From positions 1 to 48,304 of the IMG/VR virus record IMGVR_UViG_3300032116_000333: a stretch of 48,304 nt of DNA; one strand, given 5' to 3'. How positions within the stretch are numbered: the first letter of the stretch is position 1; each line of letters starts with the position of its first letter. The notes under the pieces are model-generated. The model was not told the DNA's origin, did no database searches, and saw only the letters and a program-made list of their open reading frames with translations. Source of the stretch: a virus. This document shows positions 1 through 7,236 of this stretch, in pieces. The position numbers and the translations under genes were made by a program.

Positions 1-1417
1 CTCTTACGCGACGGACATAAAACTGAGAATAACGTGGGTGAATGCCTGATGCGGAATCCACCAATTGAGAAACAGTGCCTGAAGGTTTAACGCAAGTGAT
101 TGCAGCCGACTGTGGAACACCAAGAGCAAAGGCGAGTTCCTTATTGACTTCAACACAGTGTAAACGAATTTCATCCAATGCATCCGCCAGTTTCTGAGAC
201 GGCTTATTTAGAAGTTTGCTGTCACAAATACCTGTCAACGATACACCCAACAAACGCTCTTCATCGCAGTTGTTCTTCCAACGCTTGTTTATATAACGGA
301 AGTCTGTCAACGTTGATTGAAGTGTACCAATGATCGTAGCCAAACGAGCCTTGCGCTTCAATGAGTCAACATCATCATTTGCGCGAACAACAATCTCAGA
401 AAGATTGCAGAATTCAAATGGACGCAAAATAATTTCAGAACATGGATTTGTACCAAACTCATGCTTTGGATCGCGACGACCATTCTTCGCAGCAACAGCC
501 TGTGATGCAGCACGTGAGAAAATACCACGCTCACCAGACTTTGACATATACAGAGCATGCCATTCATTCATGAATGTGTCCATGTCTACTTGTTTGTCAT
601 ACACCGCTGAAATGTTTGCCAGTGCACGTTGTCCATTGTGTGTCCACCAGTCACCCGACTTTGCATGACGCAATTGGTCATCGTTGAGGTCGGTAAGAGA
701 AATGAGAGCACTACGGCGAACACCACCGCAAACAACAATATCAGCAATCTTGCAAACAATGTCATGACACTCCAACGTTGATAGTTTCCTACCACGTGCC
801 TTCATAAAGATATTGAGAGTGAATTTAATTAAATCAACCAATGGTTCTGGTCCACTCGCACGACCACCAAAAGTCTTTAAACGCTCACCCGCTGGACGTA
901 CTTTTGACACATCCCATTTTGGAACTTTTCCAGAATACAAAAGAGAAATGATCTCACGATATGCTGAAGCCCAACCAATCTTGCTATCAGCAATGACAAC
1001 AGTTGTGTCTGTTTCATGAAGTTCTTCTGGAACTTCTGGAAGTTTATTTGTGTACTTTGATTCAACAGAGAATCCGACGCCAGTTCCGCACATGAGAATG
1101 TACATGATCTCATCGAATGCTTTTGGTGTATCAATGGCGACATAGGAGCAATTATATCCAGCCACTTGATCTTTTTCCAAAGCAGGACCAGCAGTCATCA
1201 AGCAACGCATTGACGGCATTACTTCGAGATTTAAAATTGCTGTACGCAATTCTTCCCATGGAACTGTTTTGTTGTCGTTTGTTTTTTCTTTAAAGAAACT
1301 AATATAACGATCTACAGTCTCATCCCATGTCTCGCGACGACCTAGTTCGTCATTAAAACGAGCATAGCGCGAAATGTGAATGAAATCCTGATAGATCGAT
1401 GGAAGACGTGTTGCCAT
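1..1417 (-). CDS. nrdJ: Adenosylcobalamin-dependent (class II) ribonucleoside-triphosphate reductase, C-terminus cut off by window edge
   Basis: This enzyme would reduce ribonucleotides to deoxyribonucleotides with vitamin B12 as radical source, feeding phage DNA synthesis. About 472 codons are present and the frame is open to base 1, so the C-terminal part is outside the window. Visible family marks are a CGTGVGFSVE stretch, an FGGRASGP stretch, GGVRRSA, the active-site NPCSEI with its Cys and Glu, and VKPSGTVSQL. These resemble the monomeric Lactobacillus-type RTPR (known family) more than NrdA. Two ATGs lie in tandem (1420 and 1417); AGGAG sits 6 nt before the second, so 1417 is preferred. 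It follows thyX by 10 nt, consistent with a nucleotide-supply operon. A T4-type phage would normally carry NrdA/NrdB, so this is a replacement by a class II enzyme. The class call is confident; the exact subgroup is less so. Confidence 0.93.
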   Translation of the reverse strand, partial: MATRLPSIYQDFIHISRYARFNDELGRRETWDETVDRYISFFKEKTNDNKTVPWEELRTAILNLEVMPSMRCLMTAGPALEKDQVAGYNCSYVAIDTPKAFDEIMYILMCGTGVGFSVESKYTNKLPEVPEELHETDTTVVIADSKIGWASAYREIISLLYSGKVPKWDVSKVRPAGERLKTFGGRASGPEPLVDLIKFTLNIFMKARGRKLSTLECHDIVCKIADIVVCGGVRRSALISLTDLNDDQLRHAKSGDWWTHNGQRALANISAVYDKQVDMDTFMNEWHALYMSKSGERGIFSRAASQAVAAKNGRRDPKHEFGTNPCSEIILRPFEFCNLSEIVVRANDDVDSLKRKARLATIIGTLQSTLTDFRYINKRWKNNCDEERLLGVSLTGICDSKLLNKPSQKLADALDEIRLHCVEVNKELAFALGVPQSAAITCVKPSGTVSQLVDSASGIHPRYSQFYVRRVR

Positions 1418-1427
1418 CATTTGCTCC

Positions 1428-2090
1428 TTATTCTGTTGCTATGAATTGTGTTGAAAGAGGGAATACCTCAGCGATAACCTTTGCGCACTCTTTCGCTATT
1501 TCCATATGCTCTTTCTGAGTGCCATTACCGCTGCGGAGTTGTATATAGTGAATCCACGATCTTAATGTTCCGCTCATATACATGCGAGACATAATTAATC
1601 CTTCAGGAAGCAATGCACGCGCCTGTTCTTTTGCGATACCGTTCGCAATTGCCCAGTTATAATGGATCTTAACTTGTTCAATCAAGTCTTGTTGACGCTT
1701 ATCCCATTCATATTGAAGCATTACGTCAACACCTTCAGAGATAGAATTCTGACGATTCTTCGGATCCTGAAGACGAGCCTCACGTGTTACAAATTCTAGA
1801 TCCTTGGTGGGATCAGCGTAGCGCTGTGAGAATTCTTGAAACGAAAAACTGCGATGACGTAAAATTTGACGCGCAATGTCACGCGTCGTTTCAATTTCTA
1901 GGCACATTGTTGCCATCTCAAGCGGCGACCAATGTTGATGCTTAACCAAATATTTGATTAATTTTTCTGAAGTCTCACTATTCATTTGATTGGAGGGATT
2001 GGACACTCTTGCGCAGAAAGCCACAAGATCCGTTGGCGTATCCAATCCCTCCAAAACTGGTTTGGAATATGAAACAAGAGATACCTTCAT
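1428..2090 (-). CDS. thyX: Flavin-dependent thymidylate synthase ThyX
   Basis: ThyX methylates dUMP to dTMP using FAD and methylenetetrahydrofolate. The diagnostic ThyX motif RHR-x3-S-x5-S-x-RY pattern is visible at about residues 78-91 (RHRSFSFQEFSQRY), and the length, 220 aa, is normal for the family. The start at 2090 gives a typical N-terminus (MKVSLVSYS); the frame is open further upstream but would run into the preceding gene. The gene lies 1 nt after a small unknown ORF and 10 nt before the class II reductase. The pair supplies dTTP and other dNTPs without the td/NrdAB enzymes of T4. Confidence 0.96.
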   Translation of the reverse strand: MKVSLVSYSKPVLEGLDTPTDLVAFCARVSNPSNQMNSETSEKLIKYLVKHQHWSPLEMATMCLEIETTRDIARQILRHRSFSFQEFSQRYADPTKDLEFVTREARLQDPKNRQNSISEGVDVMLQYEWDKRQQDLIEQVKIHYNWAIANGIAKEQARALLPEGLIMSRMYMSGTLRSWIHYIQLRSGNGTQKEHMEIAKECAKVIAEVFPLSTQFIATE

Positions 2091-2091
2091 A

Positions 2092-2349
2092 TTAAAAATC
2101 CTTAACGTCGAATTCGATCGTCTTATGTTTAACTTCTTGCGTTGCACCTTCAGACGCTAACATCTGCGCGCGAACATATGCATCTTTATATTCTGAATAA
2201 AGAGAATCATCAAACCACCACCAACGATCAAAAAAATATTTTGGTGCGCGGCGATATTCCACATACCATTTTCCAGCATGATACTGCAATCGTACTTTTG
2301 TGATTGGGTGTTTAACAATCTCTAAACCAAGATCGTCTAGTGTAATCAT
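2092..2349 (-). CDS. Small conserved-type phage protein, function unknown
   Basis: An 85-residue protein with an aromatic-rich centre (WYVEYRR...YFFDRWWWFDD). No signal peptide, membrane segment or known motif is visible. A TTG start at 2367 is possible, but the ATG at 2349 has an AGG about 8 nt upstream and overlaps the primase stop region only slightly. It sits between primase and thyX in the same orientation, with 1-2 nt gaps, so it is surely co-transcribed with them. I do not recognise a family. Confidence 0.75.
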   Translation of the reverse strand: MITLDDLGLEIVKHPITKVRLQYHAGKWYVEYRRAPKYFFDRWWWFDDSLYSEYKDAYVRAQMLASEGATQEVKHKTIEFDVKDF

Positions 2350-2351
2350 AC

Positions 2352-3434
2352 TCAACACCTTTTCCAATTTGTAAACTTCAGTTTGGCTTCTAAACCACTG
2401 AAAGTGTTGGTATCAATGATACTCTTAATTTGTTCAGAAGTCAATCCGTTCAATATCATTTCATTGATATCCTTACCGTTTACATTTTCAGGGAACAAAC
2501 AAACCTTATAACCTTTACCAATAGACTTTTCAATCTGCTTTACAATATCTTTATTGCGAGGCTCGTTATCATAAACGAGCACAACATCTAGGTTCGAAAG
2601 AACTGCTGCCACGCCGCCCAAATTACTATCGCCAGAGGCAACGCAATTCGGGAGAAAATAAGAATCAAACTGTCCTTCAAGGACGTAGATTCGAGTTTCT
2701 TTCCGTAAACGGTGCAATCCAAACACTTTCTTCTCATCTGAGACCTTTACAGTGACGTATCGTATTTTCGACTTCGACGACAAAGCCCTCCCCGCGACGT
2801 TTGTTACCTCACCCTTTTCGTTAGTGTAAAAGAGTACGATACGCTCGTCGTTAGGGACCTCGTCTTTACCGTGTTGGGGGAATTCTTTATCTAGAAAATC
2901 CTTGAAGTGTTCTGTATAGAATATCTCTTTCCAGAACTGCTTGGGGATTTGTCTCTTTTGTATATAGTCACGCGCAGCGTGATCTGCACATAAATTCTCT
3001 ATACTATAATGTGCAAACGCTCTTGTTGTTCTCTCCAGGCTTTCAACTGTCTCTCCACTTCCTGCGGACTTGTTGAGAGTAGACTGGAGTCTGGCGTAGG
3101 CGTTCCCCTTGAGTTGTTGGAAATCAGGCTTCTTGATGTTAGAGCCGTATCCTGTTTGACCAACTGCATATCGCTCGAGGGCGTATTGTTTATAGGCTCC
3201 ACTATCAACTTCCTGTAAAAACTTCGCAAACGTCGTAGACTTGTTGCAGTTGTGACAGATGTAGTAGTAGTCGTTGGACTTGCGATAAACATAGCCGCGA
3301 GCCTTTAGTTTGTTCTTCTTCGAATCACCACAATACAAACAGCGAAAATTGAAAAGATCTTCTTTTTTTTGCTTAAATTGTTGTAAACGAGATGAAATTA
3401 ATAACAGATATTTTCGATCAATATAAACACTCAT
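2352..3434 (-). CDS. 61: DNA primase, T4 gp61-like
   Basis: It would synthesise RNA primers on the lagging strand together with the gp41 helicase encoded at 35031-36416. The N-terminal zinc-binding domain shows C32-x2-C35 and C60-x2-C63, with the typical CLYCGDS and YICHNCNKS contexts. The TOPRIM half shows an LEGQFDSYFLPN stretch and an acidic VLVYDNEPRN stretch further on. At 360 aa it is close to T4 gp61 in length. The ATG at 3434 is the first in frame. Unlike T4, primase and helicase are not adjacent; about 32 kb separates them here. Confidence 0.93.
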   Translation of the reverse strand: MSVYIDRKYLLLISSRLQQFKQKKEDLFNFRCLYCGDSKKNKLKARGYVYRKSNDYYYICHNCNKSTTFAKFLQEVDSGAYKQYALERYAVGQTGYGSNIKKPDFQQLKGNAYARLQSTLNKSAGSGETVESLERTTRAFAHYSIENLCADHAARDYIQKRQIPKQFWKEIFYTEHFKDFLDKEFPQHGKDEVPNDERIVLFYTNEKGEVTNVAGRALSSKSKIRYVTVKVSDEKKVFGLHRLRKETRIYVLEGQFDSYFLPNCVASGDSNLGGVAAVLSNLDVVLVYDNEPRNKDIVKQIEKSIGKGYKVCLFPENVNGKDINEMILNGLTSEQIKSIIDTNTFSGLEAKLKFTNWKRC

Positions 3435-3473
3435 AAAACATCACAAAAACGCCAACGGAATTAATAGTATATA

Positions 3474-3818
3474 TCACTTAATGTCAAAAGGCAAACCTAA
3501 TTTCGAAATGAGCCAACCAACAACAACGGCGCCACCCATCACAAGCCAGCGCCATTTATTTAAATCTTCTATTTTTTGTTTTTCTATTGCGTGTTGCGCA
3601 GCCATTTCTTCGCGCAATGACTTCATCTCTTGTACTAGATCTACTCTTAACTCATCCATCATTTGCTGGAGTTCTTTTCGATCTTCGATTTGACGTTCGT
3701 CTAGTTTGTCTAGTGTTCTATCAAACTTCTCGTAGATGACTGAGAAGAAGGAGACCTTCTCTCGTATTGCAGCGACCTCAGTCTCTATTTTACTTAATCT
3801 GCTTTCGAAGTCAATCAT
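3474..3818 (-). CDS. Coiled-coil protein with one C-terminal membrane segment, XhlA-like
   Basis: A 114-aa protein. Residues about 1-85 form heptad-rich charged helix and residues about 89-106 form a single hydrophobic segment (WLVMGGAVVVGWLI). This layout, a cytoplasmic coiled coil followed by one C-terminal transmembrane helix, is that of XhlA-type haemolysin/lysis proteins in known phages. It lies at the downstream end of the lysis-type gene group, 1 nt after a 52-aa gene. A lysis accessory role is inferred from shape and position only; a structural coiled-coil protein is an alternative. Confidence 0.8.
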   Translation of the reverse strand: MIDFESRLSKIETEVAAIREKVSFFSVIYEKFDRTLDKLDERQIEDRKELQQMMDELRVDLVQEMKSLREEMAAQHAIEKQKIEDLNKWRWLVMGGAVVVGWLISKLGLPFDIK

Positions 3819-3819
3819 T

Positions 3820-3978
3820 CTACTTTACTGCCTTGCTAGTTGTTTTTATACCTGCTTGACGCAATTTTCTTGCACGGCAGTGGGCTTTTTGTGAAAATCC
3901 TTTAGGGCTGGAACAATCAATACTTTTCTTGTATTTGCTGCTCCATCCTTCAGAGATGAATTGTTTAAATGCAAGCAT
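3820..3978 (-). CDS. 52-aa basic protein with T4 internal-protein-like N-terminus
   Basis: A short ORF between two genes whose start overlaps the previous stop as TAATG. The protein begins MLAFKQFISEG, which matches the T4 internal-protein capsid-targeting pattern (M-x2-[FY]-x2-[FY]-[LI]-x-E, Glu at residue 10). After it comes a cysteine-containing core, SIDCSSPKGFSQKAHC, followed by Arg/Lys-rich sequence. I recall this core as a recurrent module in T4-like marine phage proteins, but I know no function. Alternatively it is a DNA-binding tail of a larger ancestral protein. Confidence 0.8.
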   Translation of the reverse strand: MLAFKQFISEGWSSKYKKSIDCSSPKGFSQKAHCRARKLRQAGIKTTSKAVK

Positions 3979-4262
3979 TATTTATTTTTATTCTTTTCCT
4001 GTAAGATCGCTAACTCGCGATCTGACATTCTATCCCAAATGCTTGGCGTTTCTTGATGTTTCTTTTCAACAATACCGTACATATGTTTTAACATATGTGC
4101 ACGAGTTGCATCGTCTTCTAATCTTTCTTTACAGAGTTCATCACTTGCTTTAGTTTTCCAAATTTCTGGAAACACACCATGTACTAATAAAATGAATGCG
4201 ATTTTCCATGCGCGAAACAAATGTTGAAAGTAACCATAACCGACTTCATTTAGGTGGGACAT
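3978..4262 (-). CDS. DUF6356-like small membrane-associated protein
   Basis: A 94-aa protein beginning MSHLNEVGYGYFQHLFRAW, followed by one hydrophobic stretch (IAFILLVHGVFPEIW) and a charged C-terminal half. The MSHLNEVG...YF.HL..AWK...IL.VHG.FP.IW pattern is that of the DUF6356 family (recalled). The ATG at 4262 is chosen over a GTG at 4271 because GGAAAG lies about 8 nt upstream of it. It overlaps the o-spanin gene by 17 nt and ends as TAATG with the next ORF. Its place beside the spanins suggests a lysis-period role, but this is not shown. Confidence 0.85.
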   Translation of the reverse strand: MSHLNEVGYGYFQHLFRAWKIAFILLVHGVFPEIWKTKASDELCKERLEDDATRAHMLKHMYGIVEKKHQETPSIWDRMSDRELAILQEKNKNK

Positions 4263-4422
4263 TTTTAACACTTTCCGCTTGAGGTGTAATTGTTTTTAAT
4301 TGTTTTGGTGGAGCCATCAATTCTTTTGGTGGTTCAGGCATTTCAATCTTCGGCACCAAACGAGTTAATGGATTTGCGCAACCAGCAAGAACCAAAAAAG
4401 AAAGAGCGATTATGTATCTCAT
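4246..4422 (-). CDS. Outer-membrane spanin lipoprotein (Rz1-like o-spanin)
   Basis: A 58-aa lipoprotein with a short signal peptide ending in the lipobox LVLAGC, followed by a proline-rich tail (PEPPKEL, APPKQL). A very short, Pro-rich lipoprotein directly after an i-spanin gene is the classic Rz1 arrangement. Its ATG overlaps the i-spanin stop codon (ATGA). The product would sit in the outer membrane and pair with the upstream i-spanin to fuse the two membranes at the last step of lysis. This implies a host with an outer membrane. Confidence 0.88.
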   Translation of the reverse strand: MRYIIALSFLVLAGCANPLTRLVPKIEMPEPPKELMAPPKQLKTITPQAESVKNVPPK

Positions 4423-4970
4423 TTCGCTTCTCCTTTCTTCCAAGGCATTTCAGGAAGTTTAATGTCTAAACCACGATCAGCGTTTTGTTTATCAACAGAT
4501 GCTTTAGTCTCAAGAATCCATGATTGCAAACTAACTAGTTGCTGCGCATTTTGCAAACAAATAGAATAATTAGCAAGAACAGTTCCGAGAGCCTGATTGT
4601 CTTTTACAACTGAATCAGTATCATCTGAAGCCATCTCAGGATTTAGTTCTTCACCTTTTACACTAGTATCGTGCAAGTAAACCCAACCATTTGTAAGATT
4701 AAACTTACCAGGAACTTGTTGTTCAGCAGCGTCGCGATAAATTGTTTCCTTTTGAGTCACAACTTTAATCTTATCAACATACTCAGTAACAACTCGTTCT
4801 TTGATGTTGGCTTGTTCTTTCTCAAGTTCAATTTTTAACTGCTCTGCTTCGTTCGCAGCTTTTTGAACCATAACTTCGCCAGCGTCAGATCCTTTTTTAT
4901 AGCCTGCAGCAAATGCGCCGCCAACTAAAAGAACCACTGCAAGGATCTTATATGGTAATGGTATAAGCAT
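4419..4970 (-). CDS. Inner-membrane spanin (Rz-like i-spanin)
   Basis: A 183-aa protein. One N-terminal transmembrane segment at about residues 8-23 (ILAVVLLVGGAFAAGY) is followed by a long charged helical region (about 33-80) suited to a periplasmic coiled coil. The C-terminal half contains NYSICLQNAQQLVSLQSW, a pattern I associate with T4-like phage Rz proteins. With the overlapping lipoprotein gene downstream it forms a two-component spanin for outer-membrane disruption. The ATG at 4970 precedes the membrane segment by seven residues, as expected. Confidence 0.88.
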   Translation of the reverse strand: MLIPLPYKILAVVLLVGGAFAAGYKKGSDAGEVMVQKAANEAEQLKIELEKEQANIKERVVTEYVDKIKVVTQKETIYRDAAEQQVPGKFNLTNGWVYLHDTSVKGEELNPEMASDDTDSVVKDNQALGTVLANYSICLQNAQQLVSLQSWILETKASVDKQNADRGLDIKLPEMPWKKGEAK

Positions 4971-4973
4971 AAT

Positions 4974-5141
4974 TTAATCTCTTGGCCAAATGTTACTTTC
5001 AACTGCATCATTCAACCACATGCTTGCTCCCAATAATTTTGAGTAAAGCCAATATGTGCCATTTGATAAAAACAAAAATAGAGAAGCAAGCCATTTAAAC
5101 AAATAAATGAATGGTATAGCGAATGGTTCTAAAATAAACAT
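4974..5141 (-). CDS. 55-aa hydrophobic protein, probable small membrane protein
   Basis: A short ORF that fills the gap between the nuclease and i-spanin genes. Its ATG overlaps the nuclease stop (TGATG) and it ends 3 nt before the i-spanin start. The sequence is rich in Phe, Leu, Ile and Trp, with one long hydrophobic stretch from about residue 7 to 27 and a second weaker one around 30-43. No signal peptidase site is evident. A holin, antiholin or spanin helper is possible from position; the sequence itself does not decide. Confidence 0.72.
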   Translation of the reverse strand: MFILEPFAIPFIYLFKWLASLFLFLSNGTYWLYSKLLGASMWLNDAVESNIWPRD

Positions 5142-5563
5142 CAGTTACACCAACTTGCTTTCTTTTCACCAAAGTATTGGCGAGCGTGACCGTTTTGAAT
5201 TAATAGTGCAGAGAGTCTCTGCCCATCAACAATTAGATCACCAAGGACGCGACCACCAAACTTATCGTGCTCTTTTAATTCAACTTTGATTGACTTTGCA
5301 TTTGCGACAAGATTTTTGGTAAACGCACTGGCTGCTTCAGCGGCTTTTGCTTCCTCTGGACAACCAGCACGCGCACCCTTTTCTGGAGTGTCAACACCAA
5401 GAACGCGCAAACTTAATTGCGGTTTCAAAGGTGCTGGCATAAATGGTGCTTCGAACACCACTGTATCTCCATCACTAACTTTCAATACTTTGAAGTCGTA
5501 AGGATTTGCAAGAGCAGCAGATGAGAAACTTAATGCGATAAGTGCAATAAACTTCTTCATCAT
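5141..5563 (-). CDS. Secreted thermonuclease (SNase/micrococcal nuclease family)
   Basis: A 140-aa protein with a clear signal peptide (MMKKFIALIALSFSSAALA, cleavage after about residue 19). The SNase fold marks are all present: DGDTV (31-35), RVLGVDTPE (53-61) and GGRVLGDL (103-110). R53, D58, E61 and R105 match the catalytic Arg35, Asp40, Glu43 and Arg87 of staphylococcal nuclease. Such enzymes are calcium-dependent and cut DNA and RNA. Export to the periplasm would keep it away from phage DNA until lysis, when it could degrade host nucleic acid or extracellular DNA. It overlaps the upstream EF-hand gene by 4 nt. Confidence 0.93.
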   Translation of the reverse strand: MMKKFIALIALSFSSAALANPYDFKVLKVSDGDTVVFEAPFMPAPLKPQLSLRVLGVDTPEKGARAGCPEEAKAAEAASAFTKNLVANAKSIKVELKEHDKFGGRVLGDLIVDGQRLSALLIQNGHARQYFGEKKASWCN

Positions 5564-5817
5564 ACTGCCTTCTTCTTGCGACCTTTCTTAACTTTCGCAG
5601 CCACTTCTTTTACGTCTGCAAGATCAACTTTTCCGTCTTTGTTGACGTCAAGAGCATTTGCAGCATGAGCCTTAGCATCAGCAGCAACTTCTTTAGCGGC
5701 AACAAGAACATCTTTGTGATCTACAGCACCGTCATTGTTAGCGTCTGGCTTTTTCCATAATTTCCAAACAATCCAACCCGCAACAACAACTAATAGTAAC
5801 ACAACTAATGTACTCAT
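5560..5817 (-). CDS. Membrane-anchored protein with two EF-hand/dockerin-like calcium loops
   Basis: An 85-aa protein with an N-terminal transmembrane segment (about residues 4-21). Two 12-residue loops follow, DANNDGAVDHKD (25-36) and DVNKDGKVDLAD (57-68). Both keep acidic or Asn residues at positions 1, 3, 5, 9 and 12, as in EF-hand or dockerin calcium sites. The tail is very basic (KKGRKKK). It immediately precedes a calcium-dependent-type nuclease and overlaps its start. Calcium binding is well supported by sequence; the partner and role are unknown. Confidence 0.85.
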   Translation of the reverse strand: MSTLVVLLLVVVAGWIVWKLWKKPDANNDGAVDHKDVLVAAKEVAADAKAHAANALDVNKDGKVDLADVKEVAAKVKKGRKKKAV

Positions 5818-5834
5818 TATCTTCTCCTGTTATA

Positions 5835-6074
5835 TTAGGCAACAGGTGGTTTTTTTGGTGCAAACTTTTCTGCAACCGTTGTACCAAGACCACCCAACAC
5901 GATCATCATCATTGAGTCGTACATAAACTTCTCAACAACGAATCCCCAAAACAAATTCAATACGAATGCAAGTGACACCAAGAATGCCGCTAAAAACGTA
6001 ATGACTCGCTTTGATGAAACCGAACCGTTTTCACCGTCCGATAGCATTGATTTTAAATTTGCTAATAGATTCAT
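5835..6074 (-). CDS. Two-helix membrane protein, candidate holin
   Basis: A 79-aa protein: a short polar N-terminus containing SVSSKRVITF, a transmembrane segment at about 24-48, a short loop, a second hydrophobic stretch (about 54-67), then EKFAPKK. The SSKR...F...EKF layout with two membrane segments is common among small phage holin-like proteins. A strong AGGAG lies 6-7 nt before the ATG. Its position at the head of the nuclease/spanin group supports a lysis role. The membrane protein at 20509-20922, next to the endolysin, is the competing holin candidate. Confidence 0.75.
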   Translation of the reverse strand: MNLLANLKSMLSDGENGSVSSKRVITFLAAFLVSLAFVLNLFWGFVVEKFMYDSMMMIVLGGLGTTVAEKFAPKKPPVA

Positions 6075-6225
6075 TTTTGTCTCCTAATACATTTTTTGCA
6101 AAGTTTACAAAATTCATATACTTGATCGCGACGTTATAGTCGTGGGTCAGTATAAGAACCCGATTGCGAAAACTCACAATATATCGCTTAGATGCATTGC
6201 GGAGGCATAATGTTTCCATTATCAT
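6031..6225 (-). CDS. Possible 64-aa protein of unknown function (doubtful)
   Basis: This ORF fills the otherwise empty 150-nt gap between the coiled-coil membrane gene and the candidate holin, and overlaps the holin start by 44 nt. Its ATG lies 3 nt after the previous stop. The sequence is basic and has no recognisable motif or strong membrane segment. The spacing is what a real gene would show here. The overlap with a gene that has its own strong ribosome site, and the lack of any familiar pattern, keep confidence low. Confidence 0.35.
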   Translation of the reverse strand: MIMETLCLRNASKRYIVSFRNRVLILTHDYNVAIKYMNFVNFAKNVLGDKNESISKFKINAIGR

Positions 6226-6228
6226 TTC

Positions 6229-6768
6229 TTATTTAGCCAAAGGATTTTCCCAAGCCTTTTGAATCTTTTCATCAACTTTCTTCTCTAGTTCTTTCAATTT
6301 AGCGTCTGTTTCGCGTTCGATCGCTCTCAATCGGGCTGACATTTCGCGGTCTGTGACGCCGACAAATCCGCGGACTTCCTTATCGAGTTCGCGATTACGT
6401 CTTTCGGCTGCATCTACATCGGCTTGAAGGCTATCAATATCGCCTTTTAGATCTGAACGAACGTCGCGGAGAATATCGCCGCTTTCGTCGACCATGACGA
6501 CTGCATTATCGACGCGCTCTTCCATCTTGGTGATGCGTTCGTTGATGGCTGATAAATCTGGAGCAACGTACTCTTGAATCTGTTGCTTCATATCCATATA
6601 ATCTTTATAGAACTCGAAGGCTCCATAAAGACCACCAAGAACCGTGGACACAATACCGCCAGCGATCATAAGTTTTGCTGGTGTGAAACTGTAACCGCCA
6701 ATGCTGATTACTGTATTTGGGTCAACCGCTGCTTCTAACTTGTCGACCTTCTCGTCTAAATCGCTCAT
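6229..6768 (-). CDS. Coiled-coil protein with one membrane segment
   Basis: A 179-aa protein. A short acidic helix (1-15) is followed by a hydrophobic segment (about 32-50, LMIAGGIVSTVLGGLYGAF) and then a long charged coiled coil (about 55-175) rich in Glu, Arg, Asp and Lys. I recall similar proteins in T4-like marine phages next to the 6793-7236 type gene. No enzymatic motif is present. It could be a membrane-tethered spacer or virion-associated protein; nothing decides. Confidence 0.82.
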   Translation of the reverse strand: MSDLDEKVDKLEAAVDPNTVISIGGYSFTPAKLMIAGGIVSTVLGGLYGAFEFYKDYMDMKQQIQEYVAPDLSAINERITKMEERVDNAVVMVDESGDILRDVRSDLKGDIDSLQADVDAAERRNRELDKEVRGFVGVTDREMSARLRAIERETDAKLKELEKKVDEKIQKAWENPLAK

Positions 6769-6792
6769 CTATTTGCTCCTTGTTTTTATACT

Positions 6793-7236
6793 TTATCTCG
6801 TTATAATATAAACAAATCCAAATATTCCAATTGCAAACATAACAAATAAAATCCCGATGCAGATCATCAGTGTAATTTCTTCTTGCCTTTGCGCGGCTTC
6901 AATTTCAGCGCGTCGTCTTGCTTGCGCTGCTGCTAATTCCATCTGCGCATGCATTTTCTGAAACTTCACCCAATCATCCCATAATCCAGGGCGCCCAGCA
7001 ATCAGCATATAGTCTTTGAGTTCTCTTTCCTTTCTTCGTACTTCTTCTAATGCGAAAAATTCTTCTAGTCGGCTACGCTCATTTGCAGGTGTTTCAATAA
7101 CTTTCTTTTCTAACTTTCGTTTACCTTCAAAGAAACTTCCTAATTGACCTGCACACTCACCTAATTCTCTGCCGTTAGAGACAACCTCCTTGATAACAGC
7201 ATATGCAGCATTGATTGCTGCGAGTTCTGCTAACAT
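6793..7236 (-). CDS. Conserved-type phage helical protein with C-terminal membrane segment
   Basis: A 147-aa, mostly helical protein. The middle contains the patterns LGSFFEGKRKLEKK, LEEFFALEEVRRKERELK and GRPGLWDDWVKFQ, which I recognise as a recurrent family in T4-like marine phages without known function. An Ala/Gln/Arg-rich helix leads to a C-terminal transmembrane segment (about 124-145). Its ATG overlaps the stop of the large secreted protein upstream (TAATG), so the two are probably translationally coupled. Confidence 0.83.
   Translation of the reverse strand: MLAELAAINAAYAVIKEVVSNGRELGECAGQLGSFFEGKRKLEKKVIETPANERSRLEEFFALEEVRRKERELKDYMLIAGRPGLWDDWVKFQKMHAQMELAAAQARRRAEIEAAQRQEEITLMICIGILFVMFAIGIFGFVYIITR

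Noticed and set aside
3979-3986. AATAAATA box on the minus strand
   Set aside because: It lies directly against the ATG at 3978 inside Asn/Lys codons, so transcription would start inside the gene.
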